A DNA stretch of 34,872 nt, from assembly GCF_004122735.1 (NCBI RefSeq), contig NZ_SDIF01000069.1, positions 1 through 34,872 of the forward strand, read 5' to 3'. The translations under genes and the position numbers were made by a program. The notes below the pieces were generated by a model. The model was given only the letters and a program-made list of their open reading frames with translations. It had not been told where the DNA came from and did not search any database. The first letter of the stretch is position 1. Each line of letters begins with the position of its first letter. The DNA comes from Streptomyces sioyaensis (lineage in GTDB: Bacteria; Actinomycetota; Actinomycetes; Streptomycetales; Streptomycetaceae). Shown piece by piece: positions 16,801-23,421 of the stretch.

Positions 16801-18563
16801 TCGGCGGCGTCCTCGGCGCGGGCCGCGGCGAGTTCGGCGGCGGAGTGCCTCGCTGCGGCCTCGCGGGCGCGGTCGGTGGCCTGCCGGGCGGCCTCGCGGG
16901 CCGTGTCCCAGGCCTCGACGGCGGTCTTCTCCGCGTCCGAGGCGGCGAGCGCGGCGCGGGCCGGGTCGGCGTCGGGGGCGCTGTCGTCCAGCCACCCGGC
17001 CCGGACGGCCTCGGCGGTCTCCTCGGCGACCTCGGCCAGCCGCTGCTTGAGGTGATCGGCCTCGCTGCGGGCGCGCTGTGCGTGGGTGGCGGCCGAGGTG
17101 GCGTCGCGGTGCGCGGACTCGCCCGCCTCCTGGAGGGCGGCGGAGCGCTCCTCCTCCTCGTTGGCGACGCGCTCCCCGGCCTCCGCCGCCGCGTGCAGGG
17201 CGCGCACGAGGTCGGCGGCGGCGGTGGCGCGGGCGGCGAGTGCCGGGGCGGCGTCCCGCTCGGCCTCGCGGATGGCGGCGGCGACCCGCGCGGAACGGTC
17301 GGCGGCGGCGCGGTGCCGCAGCGCGGTCTCGGCGGCCTGCCAGGCACTGTGCAGCGTACGGGCGTCGTTGAGCTCGCGGCGCTGGGCGGCGGCGCCCTTC
17401 TCCGCGGCGGCCAGCGCCAGCGAGGCGTGCCGGTAGGCGAGTTCGGCGGAGACCAGGGAGCGGCGCTCGCGGATCCGCTCGGCGTCGGTGACGCGGTGCG
17501 CCGCGGTGGCGACCTGCTCGGCCAGCTCGGCGGCACGGCCGCGCTCCTCGGTGCCGCGGGCGTGCAGCCGCTGGGCCAGGGCGCGGGTGCGGCGCTCGGC
17601 ACCGGCATGCACCTCGCGGGCGCGTTCACGCTGCTCGGCGGCGTCCGCGATGCGCGACAGCAGGTCGAGCGACCCGGCGGTGAAGTCCCGCTCGGCGGTG
17701 AGCTCGGCGCGCCGGCCGAGCTTGTGGGCGAAGCCGTGCACCAGGTCGGCGAGGCCGTCGGTGTCGCGGGTGTCCGTGACGGCACGCAGCAGCAGGTCGG
17801 TGAAGTCCGAGTCGTTCTTGACCGCGAACAGGCCGGCCGCCTCGCCCTCGTCGGCGTTCATCTCCCGCTGGTAGCGGAAGAGTTCCGGGTCCAGGCCGAG
17901 CTCGCCGAGGTGTTCGTTCCAGCGCTCGTGGATCTCTTCCCAGACGACGTCGAGGTTGGGGTAGCTCTTCCCGGCCTCGGTGAGGACGTCGCGGAAGCCC
18001 TTCATCGTGCGGCGCCGGCCCTGGGCGCCGGAGCTGCCCTCGCCGTCCCCCTGCCGGGGGCGGATCACGGTGGCCTCGGCGACGGGGAGCGAGTCCAGGC
18101 TCATCCCGGGGCCGGGCCGGAAGCTGTACCAGGCCTCGGCGAACTTCCGGGGGTCGTTGGAGACCTGCCGGCCGCGCCACTCGCTGACCTTGCCGACGAC
18201 CACGCTCTCGCCGGTGAGGACGTGCTGCCATTCCAGGGCGACATGGCCGCAGTCGTCGGCGAGCAGGAATTTGCGCAGCACGCCGGAGCTGGCACCGCCC
18301 AGGGTGTTGCGGTGGCCGGGCAGCATCACCGAGAAGATCAGCTTGAGCAGGACGGACTTGCCGCCGCCGTTCTCCAGGAACAGGACGCCCGCGGGGGCCG
18401 GGCGGCGCGGCGGGCCGACCGGTTCGTCCTCGAAGAAGTCCGCCTGCGCCGGGGCCGGGTGGGGTACGGGGGCGCCGACTCCACGCAGGTCCAGCACCGT
18501 GTCGGCATAGCGCGCACCGGCGGGCCCGATGGAGTAGAGACGGACCCGGGACAGCTCGTACAT
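13833..18563 (-). CDS. SMC/MukB-like chromosome-organising ATPase (condensin-type)
   Basis: A 1576-aa protein with SMC layout: an N-terminal ATPase half, a very long Ala/Glu/Arg coiled coil, a central globular hinge-like domain (about residues 690-810), a second coiled coil and a C-terminal ATPase half. The Walker A region is LENGGGKS (63-70), which lacks the first glycine of GxxGxGKS. The signature motif is FSGGQLLTAA (1419-1428). Walker B is LFLDN (1454-1458), with Asn where SMC and MukB proteins have catalytic Glu. The C-terminus ends in an acidic EEP-repeat tail. It is the last gene of a minus-strand operon with a KITE-like and a kleisin-like gene, by analogy with MukFEB/MksFEB. It could load on or compact DNA, or act against foreign DNA. 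No JetD-like nuclease is present. The SMC-like call is firm; the subfamily is inferred. Confidence 0.82.
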   Translation of the reverse strand: MYELSRVRLYSIGPAGARYADTVLDLRGVGAPVPHPAPAQADFFEDEPVGPPRRPAPAGVLFLENGGGKSVLLKLIFSVMLPGHRNTLGGASSGVLRKFLLADDCGHVALEWQHVLTGESVVVGKVSEWRGRQVSNDPRKFAEAWYSFRPGPGMSLDSLPVAEATVIRPRQGDGEGSSGAQGRRRTMKGFRDVLTEAGKSYPNLDVVWEEIHERWNEHLGELGLDPELFRYQREMNADEGEAAGLFAVKNDSDFTDLLLRAVTDTRDTDGLADLVHGFAHKLGRRAELTAERDFTAGSLDLLSRIADAAEQRERAREVHAGAERRTRALAQRLHARGTEERGRAAELAEQVATAAHRVTDAERIRERRSLVSAELAYRHASLALAAAEKGAAAQRRELNDARTLHSAWQAAETALRHRAAADRSARVAAAIREAERDAAPALAARATAAADLVRALHAAAEAGERVANEEEERSAALQEAGESAHRDATSAATHAQRARSEADHLKQRLAEVAEETAEAVRAGWLDDSAPDADPARAALAASDAEKTAVEAWDTAREAARQATDRAREAAARHSAAELAAARAEDAAEAAGRAYDAERRAAESLGSEQRLADLLGLPQSEAKSVGVPAPRTAAPGTPGADQGVPRRPVAGSLTAEELDRNADGLHELLEEGVAAAERQLFDLRTAAADDARILGALGDGGLLPPGPDVLAAVEYLGEHGVPALPGWRYLAQSVDPADHTRVLAARPELVDGVIITDPETHARAREVLAQAALLPRSAVAVGTAAALLAPTPAADERESGVFLVPPNPAMHDESAADEERQALRARAIERDEEIRALAARLAGDRALAARLGSWRTGCPAGRLAELAAAADETRAAAEEAAAELAEARAARDGTEEAAAEATRVRDERQETAQRARRAADLLAGLAHRLRERASWQSRQRELADEAAEFEARAEECVDRARAADEDRRAAQRAADDARRTARALRAERAEIAGVPDDLGEAPEGASASLPALREAYRAASQLYEKVGVGADLRAEQARAEGDESAALAELNRLTNKVRTRAEALLESPDAADGPSRQAAASRAESRVHMLETRASAASEQLGRLRGEAERLAPTDGEAHTELPDELVPADADRAKELLRTASGELATATEALEGARAQHEELLRAHRGAEDAAGGFDETAALLRDLLRDNNDPEDAADEPIEPYAGALPQARQDAAESRRSLRGCAADLSTAESAVREASDILVRHANSTRYEQVRTPARQQIRELPASALPDHAAKWADAFAPRLRVLTDELAQLERNRDSIVDRLRGLVESSLTTLRSAQRLSRLPEGLGEWSGQEFLRIRFEDPDQATLTERLGEVIDEATRAAVKKNSDLRRDGMSLLLRGVSAALQPRGVAVEILKPDAVLRAERVPVGQMGDVFSGGQLLTAAIALYCTMAALRSNDRGRDKQRHAGTLFLDNPIGRANATYLLELQRAVADALGVQLLYTTGLFDTTALAEFPLVIRLRNDADLRAGLKYISVEEHLRPGLPQPDPSGEAVHGQITATRMYRRPEEPEEPEEPEEQEESASAEQLDETAG
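13881..13916 (-). repeat. Four 9-bp repeats coding an EEP tail
   Basis: Three exact CTCCTCCGG units and one CTCTTCCGG follow each other inside the 3' end of the SMC-like gene. They encode repeated Glu-Glu-Pro triplets. Units of nine bases can be gained or lost without a frameshift, so tail length may vary among strains. Confidence 0.85.
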
Positions 18564-18647
18564 GGCGGACTCTCGTTGTCGTGTGGGGGTGGGTTCGGGG
18601 GTGGGGGGAGGAGTCGGTATCGAGCGACGCCCTGAAGCGTCAGGGGC

Positions 18648-18790
18648 CGGAACGGTCGTCGGTCGGAACGGTCAGCGGGCGGAACGGTCAGCGGGCGGAA
18701 CAGGCGTCGGTAGGAGCAGTCAGCGGGCGGAACAGTCGTCGGTCGGAACGGTCGTCGGTCAGGAACAGTCAGCGCTCAGCAGTCAGCGGT
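18648..18790. repeat. 16-bp tandem repeat array between the KITE-like and SMC-like genes
   Basis: Seven units of exactly 16 bp run without spacers from 18648 to 18759, then a 17-bp degenerate unit and a CAGTCAGC-rich tail. Units share CGGAAC(A/G)G at the left and alternate between two right halves, TCGTCGGT and TCAGCGGG, in the order A-B-B-A-B-A-A-B with a few changes. The array fills most of the 267-bp gap inside the operon. A small hairpin, CCCTGA-AGCG-TCAGGG (18630-18645), lies between it and the SMC-like start. The period is not a multiple of three and no coding frame uses it. It may be a protein-binding array or an mRNA element. Confidence 0.85.
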
Positions 18791-18830
18791 CATCAGTCAT
18801 CAGCCAGCCCTCAGCAATCAGCCACTCCCC

Positions 18831-19766
18831 TCACCCCGAGTGGAAAGGCAGGCCGGCGTCCGAGACCAGGTCGAGGTCTTCGGTGTCCTCGCCCGGCAGC
18901 AGTGCGGCACTGCCGTCGGCGACGGGGACGATGCCCAGCTCCAGGAGTTCGGCCATGGCGGCGCTGCCGGCCATGTCGCGGACCTGGAGCTGATAGCGGG
19001 CGGTGGTGCGGTAGGCGCCGCCGGAATCGTCGCCGGTGCGCTGGAGGAATCCGGAGTCGACGAGGAAGGTCACGGCCTTGGCGATGATCCCGGTGGTCGA
19101 ACCGGCCAGCCGTCTGGCGTCCTTGGTGGCACCGGTCGCGCTGCGCCGGGCGTAGATGCGCCAGGCGGATTCCAGGCCGGGGGCGTCGGTGGCCGGGTCG
19201 GTGTTCTCGCCCTCCTGCTCGGCCCGCTCCTCCAGACGGCGGCAGGCCTGCCGGACGAAGGCGTCCACGCCGTTGACCGTGATCCGGCCGATGTAGCCGT
19301 CGTCGGCGAGGTCCTCGGGGCGCGGGAAGGCCAGCGCGGCGACGGCGAGATGGGCCAGGCCGTGCAGGAAGCGGTCGGCGGAGTCGGCCGAGGCACGGCG
19401 GGCGTACTCACCCATGCGGACCGCGAAGACGGAGTCCTCGGCGGCGGTGACGGCCATCCCGGCGCGGGTGGAGACCTCCAGGACGACCAGGCCGAGACCG
19501 GTGGCGACGGCGTCGGCGAGCCGGGCGAAGGCGGGCTCGTCGCGGTAGCGCCGCAGGAGTTCGCCGTATTCGGCGTCGCGGGCGGGCAGCAGCTTGGGCT
19601 GGAGGCCGAAGGAGACCAGCCGGGCGGCGTCCGCGGCATCGGCGGGGGTGACGGGCGCGGGCCCCGCCGCGGCGGCCGGACCGGCGTCGGCGGTGGGCGC
19701 GCCCCAGCCCGGCTCACCGGCCCCGGACACCAGGTCCGGCTGCGGCGCGTCGTCGTACTGGGTCAC
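18831..19766 (-). CDS. Winged-helix/KITE-like condensin accessory protein (MukE/MksE-like position)
   Basis: A 311-aa protein that I do not recognise as a named family. After a disordered Ala/Pro-rich stretch (about residues 15-45) it is helical with beta segments. A likely winged-helix region contains KDARRLAGSTTGIIAKAVTF, then VDSGFLQRTGDDSGGAYRTT (about residues 215-255). It ends in an acidic segment (LLPGEDTEDLDLVSD). Its place between the kleisin-like and SMC-like genes matches MukE/MksE, which binds kleisin and ATPase in known condensins. The start is GTG with AAGGAG eight bases upstream, and it overlaps the stop of the small ORF before it by four bases (GTGA). The condensin role is inferred from gene order. 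Confidence 0.7.
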   Translation of the reverse strand: MTQYDDAPQPDLVSGAGEPGWGAPTADAGPAAAAGPAPVTPADAADAARLVSFGLQPKLLPARDAEYGELLRRYRDEPAFARLADAVATGLGLVVLEVSTRAGMAVTAAEDSVFAVRMGEYARRASADSADRFLHGLAHLAVAALAFPRPEDLADDGYIGRITVNGVDAFVRQACRRLEERAEQEGENTDPATDAPGLESAWRIYARRSATGATKDARRLAGSTTGIIAKAVTFLVDSGFLQRTGDDSGGAYRTTARYQLQVRDMAGSAAMAELLELGIVPVADGSAALLPGEDTEDLDLVSDAGLPFHSG

Positions 19767-19903
19767 GGAACAAGCTCCTTGCGGGGGACGGTCTCGGACA
19801 TCTCGTGCCGGCGCGACGCCGGGCCGCCGCCCGGCGCGCTCCGGTCCGGCGGGGCCGGGCGGGTGGTGCCGCCGGTCGGTCGGTCGCCCCGGGCGCGGGC
19901 CAT
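19763..19903 (-). CDS. Possible 46-aa small ORF overlapping both neighbours
   Basis: An ATG that overlaps the kleisin-like stop (ATGA at 19900-19903) opens a 46-codon frame. Its TGA overlaps the GTG start of the next gene (GTGA at 19763-19766). The product begins MARARGDRPTGG and ends RKELVP; it is rich in Pro, Gly and Arg and looks disordered. Start-stop overlap at both ends is what a translationally coupled gene would show. The composition is also what random GC-rich sequence gives, and there is no ribosome site of its own beyond the coupling. It could be a real small subunit, or a reinitiation bridge that keeps ribosomes moving across the 136-base gap. Confidence 0.4.
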   Translation of the reverse strand: MARARGDRPTGGTTRPAPPDRSAPGGGPASRRHEMSETVPRKELVP

Positions 19904-21426
19904 CACGCCACCTCCGAGCGGTCCGCGGCCATGCCGGCGGCGTCCAGCAGAGCCGTGCCGACGATGAGGTCGGCGCCGCCGAATTCGGGGTCTATCAGCT
20001 CCGTGCCGTCATCGACGGCGAAGAGCAGCTGCTGCTCGCCCTGGCGGTAGGCCGTGCCGACCGGCGGGCTGGCGGCATGGACCGCCAGCAGGGCGACGAG
20101 GTAGGGGAGTTCGGGATCGCCGCGGCGTGCCTCGGCGAGCAGGCCGGAGAGCCTGCGCGGGGCGTCGGCGGGCAGCGTGAGCAGCGCCATCGCGGCGTCG
20201 AGCTGGGCCTCGGTGAAGCGGCTGTCGTCGGGGGTCGTCACCAGGTCGGGCTCGGGCATCTCGGCGCCGAGGTGCTCGCGCTCCACGGGCGGGGTGAGCA
20301 GCACCTCGACGAGGTCGCCGACGCGGACGGCGGAGGGCGTGCGCAGGCCCGTGCCGTGGGCGAAGAAGGCGTCGGTGACCCGGATGGCCTGCTCGGCGGG
20401 GAGCGGCAGCAGGGGGGCGACGAGCTGGCCGTACAGATCGAGTCCGGAGCGGGCGACGGGGGTGGCGAAGGCCTGCCGGTCCTGCTCGGCGCGGAAGAGC
20501 GGGCCGGCCTCCAGCAGCCGGGACTGGAGCTGGGTGTGGCGGCGGATGCAGTCCTTGACGATGTCGACGAGCTCGGCGGCGCGGCGCTTGTGCTCGGGCT
20601 CCTCGGTCTCGTCGCGGGCCTTGCGGATGTTGGTGAGGATGGCGTTCTCGTGGCGGTAGCGGTCCGCGACGTGGTCCAGCGCCTCGTTGATCATGTCGGG
20701 GACGGTCTCCAGCCAGTCGACCGCGCGGACGTTGCGGCGGGTGGCGTCCAGGGTCCGGCGCAGGGTCTCGGCGTACTGCACGGTGCGGTAGCGGGCCTGC
20801 TCGGCGGCGAGCTGGGCGTCGGCCAGCCGGCCGCGGTTGATCAGCACCTCCAGCTTGACCTCGGCGGCGATCTGGGCGCTGGTGACATCCGTGTCGAGCG
20901 CGCCGACCAGGACGTTGACCGCTTCGTCGGTGGCCCGCAGATAGACGCTGCCGCCGCTGCCCGGGACCTCCTCGATGAGCTTGAAGTCGTAGTCGCGGCG
21001 GACGTATTCGCCCTCGGTGGTGAAAGTGCCGTAGACGGCGCGGAAGCCGCGGTCCACGCTGCCGACGTTGATCAGATTCTCCAGCACCCAGCGGGCCACC
21101 CGCTCGTGCTCGCCCGCGGGGCGGCGGGGGGCCTGGGCGGCGACCCTCGGGAGCACCTTCGCCACTATTTCCTCGTGGTCGGCGCCGGTGTCGAAGTCCA
21201 TGTTGAGGGTGACCAGATCGATGACGGCGAGCGCCACCTCCGCCATGGCGTAGCCGCCGTATTCGCCCGCGAGGTTGGCCTTGCGCACGTCGAGGTCGTG
21301 CAGCGGCGCGGTGCACGCAAGGGCGCGCAGCCGGCGGGCCAGGCCTTCGTCGGCGGCCGGGCCCGGCGCGGGCCGCTGAGGGCCGTTGAGCTGGGGCGCA
21401 GCGGCCCCCGGGGCGGGAAAAGTCAC
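19903..21426 (-). CDS. Kleisin-like condensin subunit (MukF/MksF-like position)
   Basis: A 507-aa protein, first gene of the condensin-like operon. After a disordered N-terminus (about 25 residues) comes a probable winged-helix domain (about residues 30-130). A mixed region with TFTTEGEYVRRDYDFKLIEE follows, then a long helical bundle (about 180-340) containing RRTLDATRRNVRAVDWLETV and ENAILTNIRKARDETEEPEH, and a C-terminal globular part. This order resembles MukF: an N-terminal winged helix, helical middle and C-terminal ATPase-binding part. There is no sequence motif I can name, so the call rests on architecture and gene order. The GTG at 21426 has no clear ribosome site; a TACTCT seven bases before it suggests a leaderless transcript. 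An ATG at 21483 is an alternative start. Confidence 0.68.
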   Translation of the reverse strand: MTFPAPGAAAPQLNGPQRPAPGPAADEGLARRLRALACTAPLHDLDVRKANLAGEYGGYAMAEVALAVIDLVTLNMDFDTGADHEEIVAKVLPRVAAQAPRRPAGEHERVARWVLENLINVGSVDRGFRAVYGTFTTEGEYVRRDYDFKLIEEVPGSGGSVYLRATDEAVNVLVGALDTDVTSAQIAAEVKLEVLINRGRLADAQLAAEQARYRTVQYAETLRRTLDATRRNVRAVDWLETVPDMINEALDHVADRYRHENAILTNIRKARDETEEPEHKRRAAELVDIVKDCIRRHTQLQSRLLEAGPLFRAEQDRQAFATPVARSGLDLYGQLVAPLLPLPAEQAIRVTDAFFAHGTGLRTPSAVRVGDLVEVLLTPPVEREHLGAEMPEPDLVTTPDDSRFTEAQLDAAMALLTLPADAPRRLSGLLAEARRGDPELPYLVALLAVHAASPPVGTAYRQGEQQLLFAVDDGTELIDPEFGGADLIVGTALLDAAGMAADRSEVA

Positions 21427-21718
21427 GTCGCACAGAGTAGGCGCTCGCACTGACAACGGACGAAACGGCGCGGATCCGTGCATGGGTGGAACCGCTGGTG
21501 GATCCGTTGACGGGCCGCCCGCCGGCCGACGCACCAGTTTACGACGGGGCCCGCCACGGCCGGCCGCCAGGTCCTCTCCGCCTCGCTCGGCCGGTCCGGC
21601 GAAGGACGGCGAAAAGGCGGCGAAATGGCAGCAAATCAGCCGGGAAAGGGGTGAAAAGGCAGCGGGCCGGGGGCGGTCTGCGCCTCGGGCGCCGCCACAG
21701 GTGTCCCGGCGCCGCCGC
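21427..21718 (-). promoter_or_regulatory. Upstream region of the condensin-like operon
   Basis: No gene is seen between pcp and the kleisin-like gene. On the minus strand TACTCT (complement of 21433-21438) could be a -10 box placing transcription start at the GTG codon. An eight-base direct repeat, GGATCCGT, occurs at 21472-21479 and 21500-21507, 28 bp apart. The stretch 21598-21660 is richer in A than its surroundings. These are candidate control elements only. Confidence 0.3.
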
Positions 21719-22363
21719 TCAGTGGGTGGTGCCTCCGGCGGCGCGGATATCGGTGTGGGTGTGTGCGGCGGTGAGGGCGATCTCGCACAGGGCCCGGGTG
21801 ACGGCGGTGACCGGGAGCGACGGCTGGGCGCGGTCGACGACCTGCTCGGGCGCATAGGGGACGTGCACGAAACCGCCGCGCAGGCCCGGCAGTTCGGTGG
21901 CGATGAGATGGGCGAGGCCGTAGAAGACGTGGTTGCAGACGAAGGTGCCGGCGGTGTGCGAGACGGAGGCGGGCAGCCCGGCGGCTCGGATCGCGGCCAC
22001 GCAGGCCTTGACCGGCAGGGTGGAGAAGTACGCGGCTGGGCCACCGGGGACGATCGGCTCATCGATGGGCTCGGCACCGGCCGCGTCGGGGATGCGAGCG
22101 TCGTCCAGGTTGATGGCGATGCGTTCGACGGTGATGTCGGGACGGCCGCCCGCCTGGCCGGCGCACACCACTATGTCGGGCCGGGTCTCCTCGATCGCGG
22201 CGCGCAGCACCGCGATCGAGGCTCCGTACACGCAAGGCAACTCGACGGCGGACACCTCGATGCCGGGCGGCGGCGCTGCCGCGGCGGCCCGAACCGCCTG
22301 CCAGGAGGGGTTGGTGGATTCACCGTCGAACGGTGCAAATCCGGTCAGCAGTACCCGGGTCAT
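21719..22363 (-). CDS. pcp: Pyroglutamyl-peptidase I (Pcp, family C15)
   Basis: This cytoplasmic cysteine peptidase removes N-terminal pyroglutamate (5-oxoproline) from peptides. At 214 aa it has normal length. The catalytic triad is visible: E80 (ITVERIAIN), C143 (GTFVCNHVFY) and H167 (GFVHVPYAPEQ). The N-terminus VLLTGFAPFDGESTNPSW is characteristic of the family. ATG 22363 has GAGGAT upstream. It is on the same strand as DUF969-DUF979 and 89 bases downstream of DUF979. It supplies free 5-oxoproline, the substrate of the two oxoprolinases encoded nearby. A hairpin between DUF979 and pcp may lower or separate its transcription. Confidence 0.95.
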   Translation of the reverse strand: MTRVLLTGFAPFDGESTNPSWQAVRAAAAAPPPGIEVSAVELPCVYGASIAVLRAAIEETRPDIVVCAGQAGGRPDITVERIAINLDDARIPDAAGAEPIDEPIVPGGPAAYFSTLPVKACVAAIRAAGLPASVSHTAGTFVCNHVFYGLAHLIATELPGLRGGFVHVPYAPEQVVDRAQPSLPVTAVTRALCEIALTAAHTHTDIRAAGGTTH

Positions 22364-22402
22364 TCGGTCATCCTCGGTGCGGTCGTCCGGGGGCGGAGGC
22401 GG

Positions 22403-22426
22403 GGCACGGTGGCCGGGGCCACCGTG
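22403..22426 (-). terminator. Intercistronic hairpin between DUF979 and pcp
   Basis: An almost loopless inverted repeat, GCACGGTGGCC (22403-22413) with GGCCACCGTGC (22416-22426), would fold as a 9-bp stem and 6-base loop. It is 27 bases after the DUF979 stop and 40 bases before the pcp ATG on the minus strand. It may end the transport operon, attenuate pcp or protect the upstream mRNA end. Confidence 0.6.
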
Positions 22427-22452
22427 CGCGACGGTGCGGCGGCGGCACCGGC

Positions 22453-23421
22453 TCAGAAGGCGAACAGCGCCATGATGACGATGTTGCAGCCGAGCAGCAC
22501 ACCCGCGGTGGGCAGCTGCGCCTTGATGGGTCCGTACTGGTCCTTCAGTTCCAGCAGGGCCGCCGGAACGATGTTGAAGTTGGCGGCCATCGGCGTCACG
22601 AGCGTGCCGCAGAATCCGGCGAGCATGCCGATGGCCAGGACGGCGGCGGGGTTGCCGTCGAAGTGGCCGATCAGTACGGGCCAGCCGACGGCCGCGGTCA
22701 TCACGGGGAAGGCGGCGAAGGCGTTGCCCATGATGAGCGTGAAGGCGAACATGCCCACGCAGTAGACGACGATCGCGATGTAGAGCGAGTCCTTGGGCAG
22801 CACGGAGGCGGTGAGCTTGCCGACCTGGTCGCCGACGCCGGAGACCTGGAAGATGGCGCCCAGCGTGGCCAGCATCTGCGGCAGCAGCATGGCCCAGCCC
22901 ATGGTCTCCAGCATCGAGCGGCCGGACTCCACGGGCACCGAGATCCGCTTCTCACGGAGCATGATCATGCCGACGGCGAGGGCCACGACGGCTCCGATGC
23001 CCAGGCCCAGAATGGTCTCGCTGCCCTCCTCCAGGACCGGCTGCCCCCCGAAGGAGAGGTGCTTGACGCCGATGGCGCAGGCCATGGCCACCACCGGAAT
23101 GGTGAGCGCGGGCACGAACAGCTTGTTGCCCAGGCGGGCGGCGCTGGCCGTGCGCTCCTCGGGGGTGGTGGTGCGCGGGGTGCCCCGCCCGGTGAAGCCG
23201 AAGCCGGCCAGCGCGGCCATCAGGAGGACGGCGACGCCCAGCGGCTCGGCCGGCGCCTGCTTGGTGACGACCCAGCTGCTGTAGATGAAGCCGGCGCCGA
23301 TCAGGCCCCAGAAGGCGCCGGTGCCCAGGCGCTTGGGGTTGCTGCGGTCGGTGACCATACCGGCCGCCATCACCAGGAAGCTGAGGCCCACCAGCCAGTA
23401 GAACCACTCTGCCTTGATCAC
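22453..23421 (-). CDS. DUF979 membrane protein, putative 5-oxoproline/peptide transport component
   Basis: A 322-aa integral membrane protein with about nine hydrophobic helices (first IKAEWFYWLVGLSFLVMAAG), matching DUF979. Conserved-looking segments include FAFTLIMGNAFAAFPVMTAAVGWP and GMLAGFCGTLVTPMAANFNIVP. The family is usually encoded next to DUF969, and the pair is often found beside oxoprolinase genes, so a transport role for 5-oxoproline or a related compound is expected but not shown here. The start is GTG 23421, with GGAGG upstream, overlapping the DUF969 stop by four bases (GTGA). An apparent longer frame upstream is overlap with DUF969. Confidence 0.9.
   Translation of the reverse strand: MIKAEWFYWLVGLSFLVMAAGMVTDRSNPKRLGTGAFWGLIGAGFIYSSWVVTKQAPAEPLGVAVLLMAALAGFGFTGRGTPRTTTPEERTASAARLGNKLFVPALTIPVVAMACAIGVKHLSFGGQPVLEEGSETILGLGIGAVVALAVGMIMLREKRISVPVESGRSMLETMGWAMLLPQMLATLGAIFQVSGVGDQVGKLTASVLPKDSLYIAIVVYCVGMFAFTLIMGNAFAAFPVMTAAVGWPVLIGHFDGNPAAVLAIGMLAGFCGTLVTPMAANFNIVPAALLELKDQYGPIKAQLPTAGVLLGCNIVIMALFAF

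Noticed and set aside
13950..18635. A 1561-codon open frame on the plus strand opposite the SMC-like gene
   Set aside because: It is Gly/Val/Leu-rich with no domain and follows the mirrored codon pattern of the minus-strand gene, which has ATPase motifs, hinge and coiled coils. Long antisense frames are normal in DNA of this base composition.
18648..18790. CRISPR array
   Set aside because: Units are 16 bp, directly adjacent and without unique spacers, and there are no cas genes.
13833..21426. Complete Wadjet (JetABCD) anti-plasmid system
   Set aside because: The gene order and SMC-like ATPase are suggestive, but no JetD-like nuclease gene is adjacent, and the two accessory proteins do not show features I associate with JetA or JetB.
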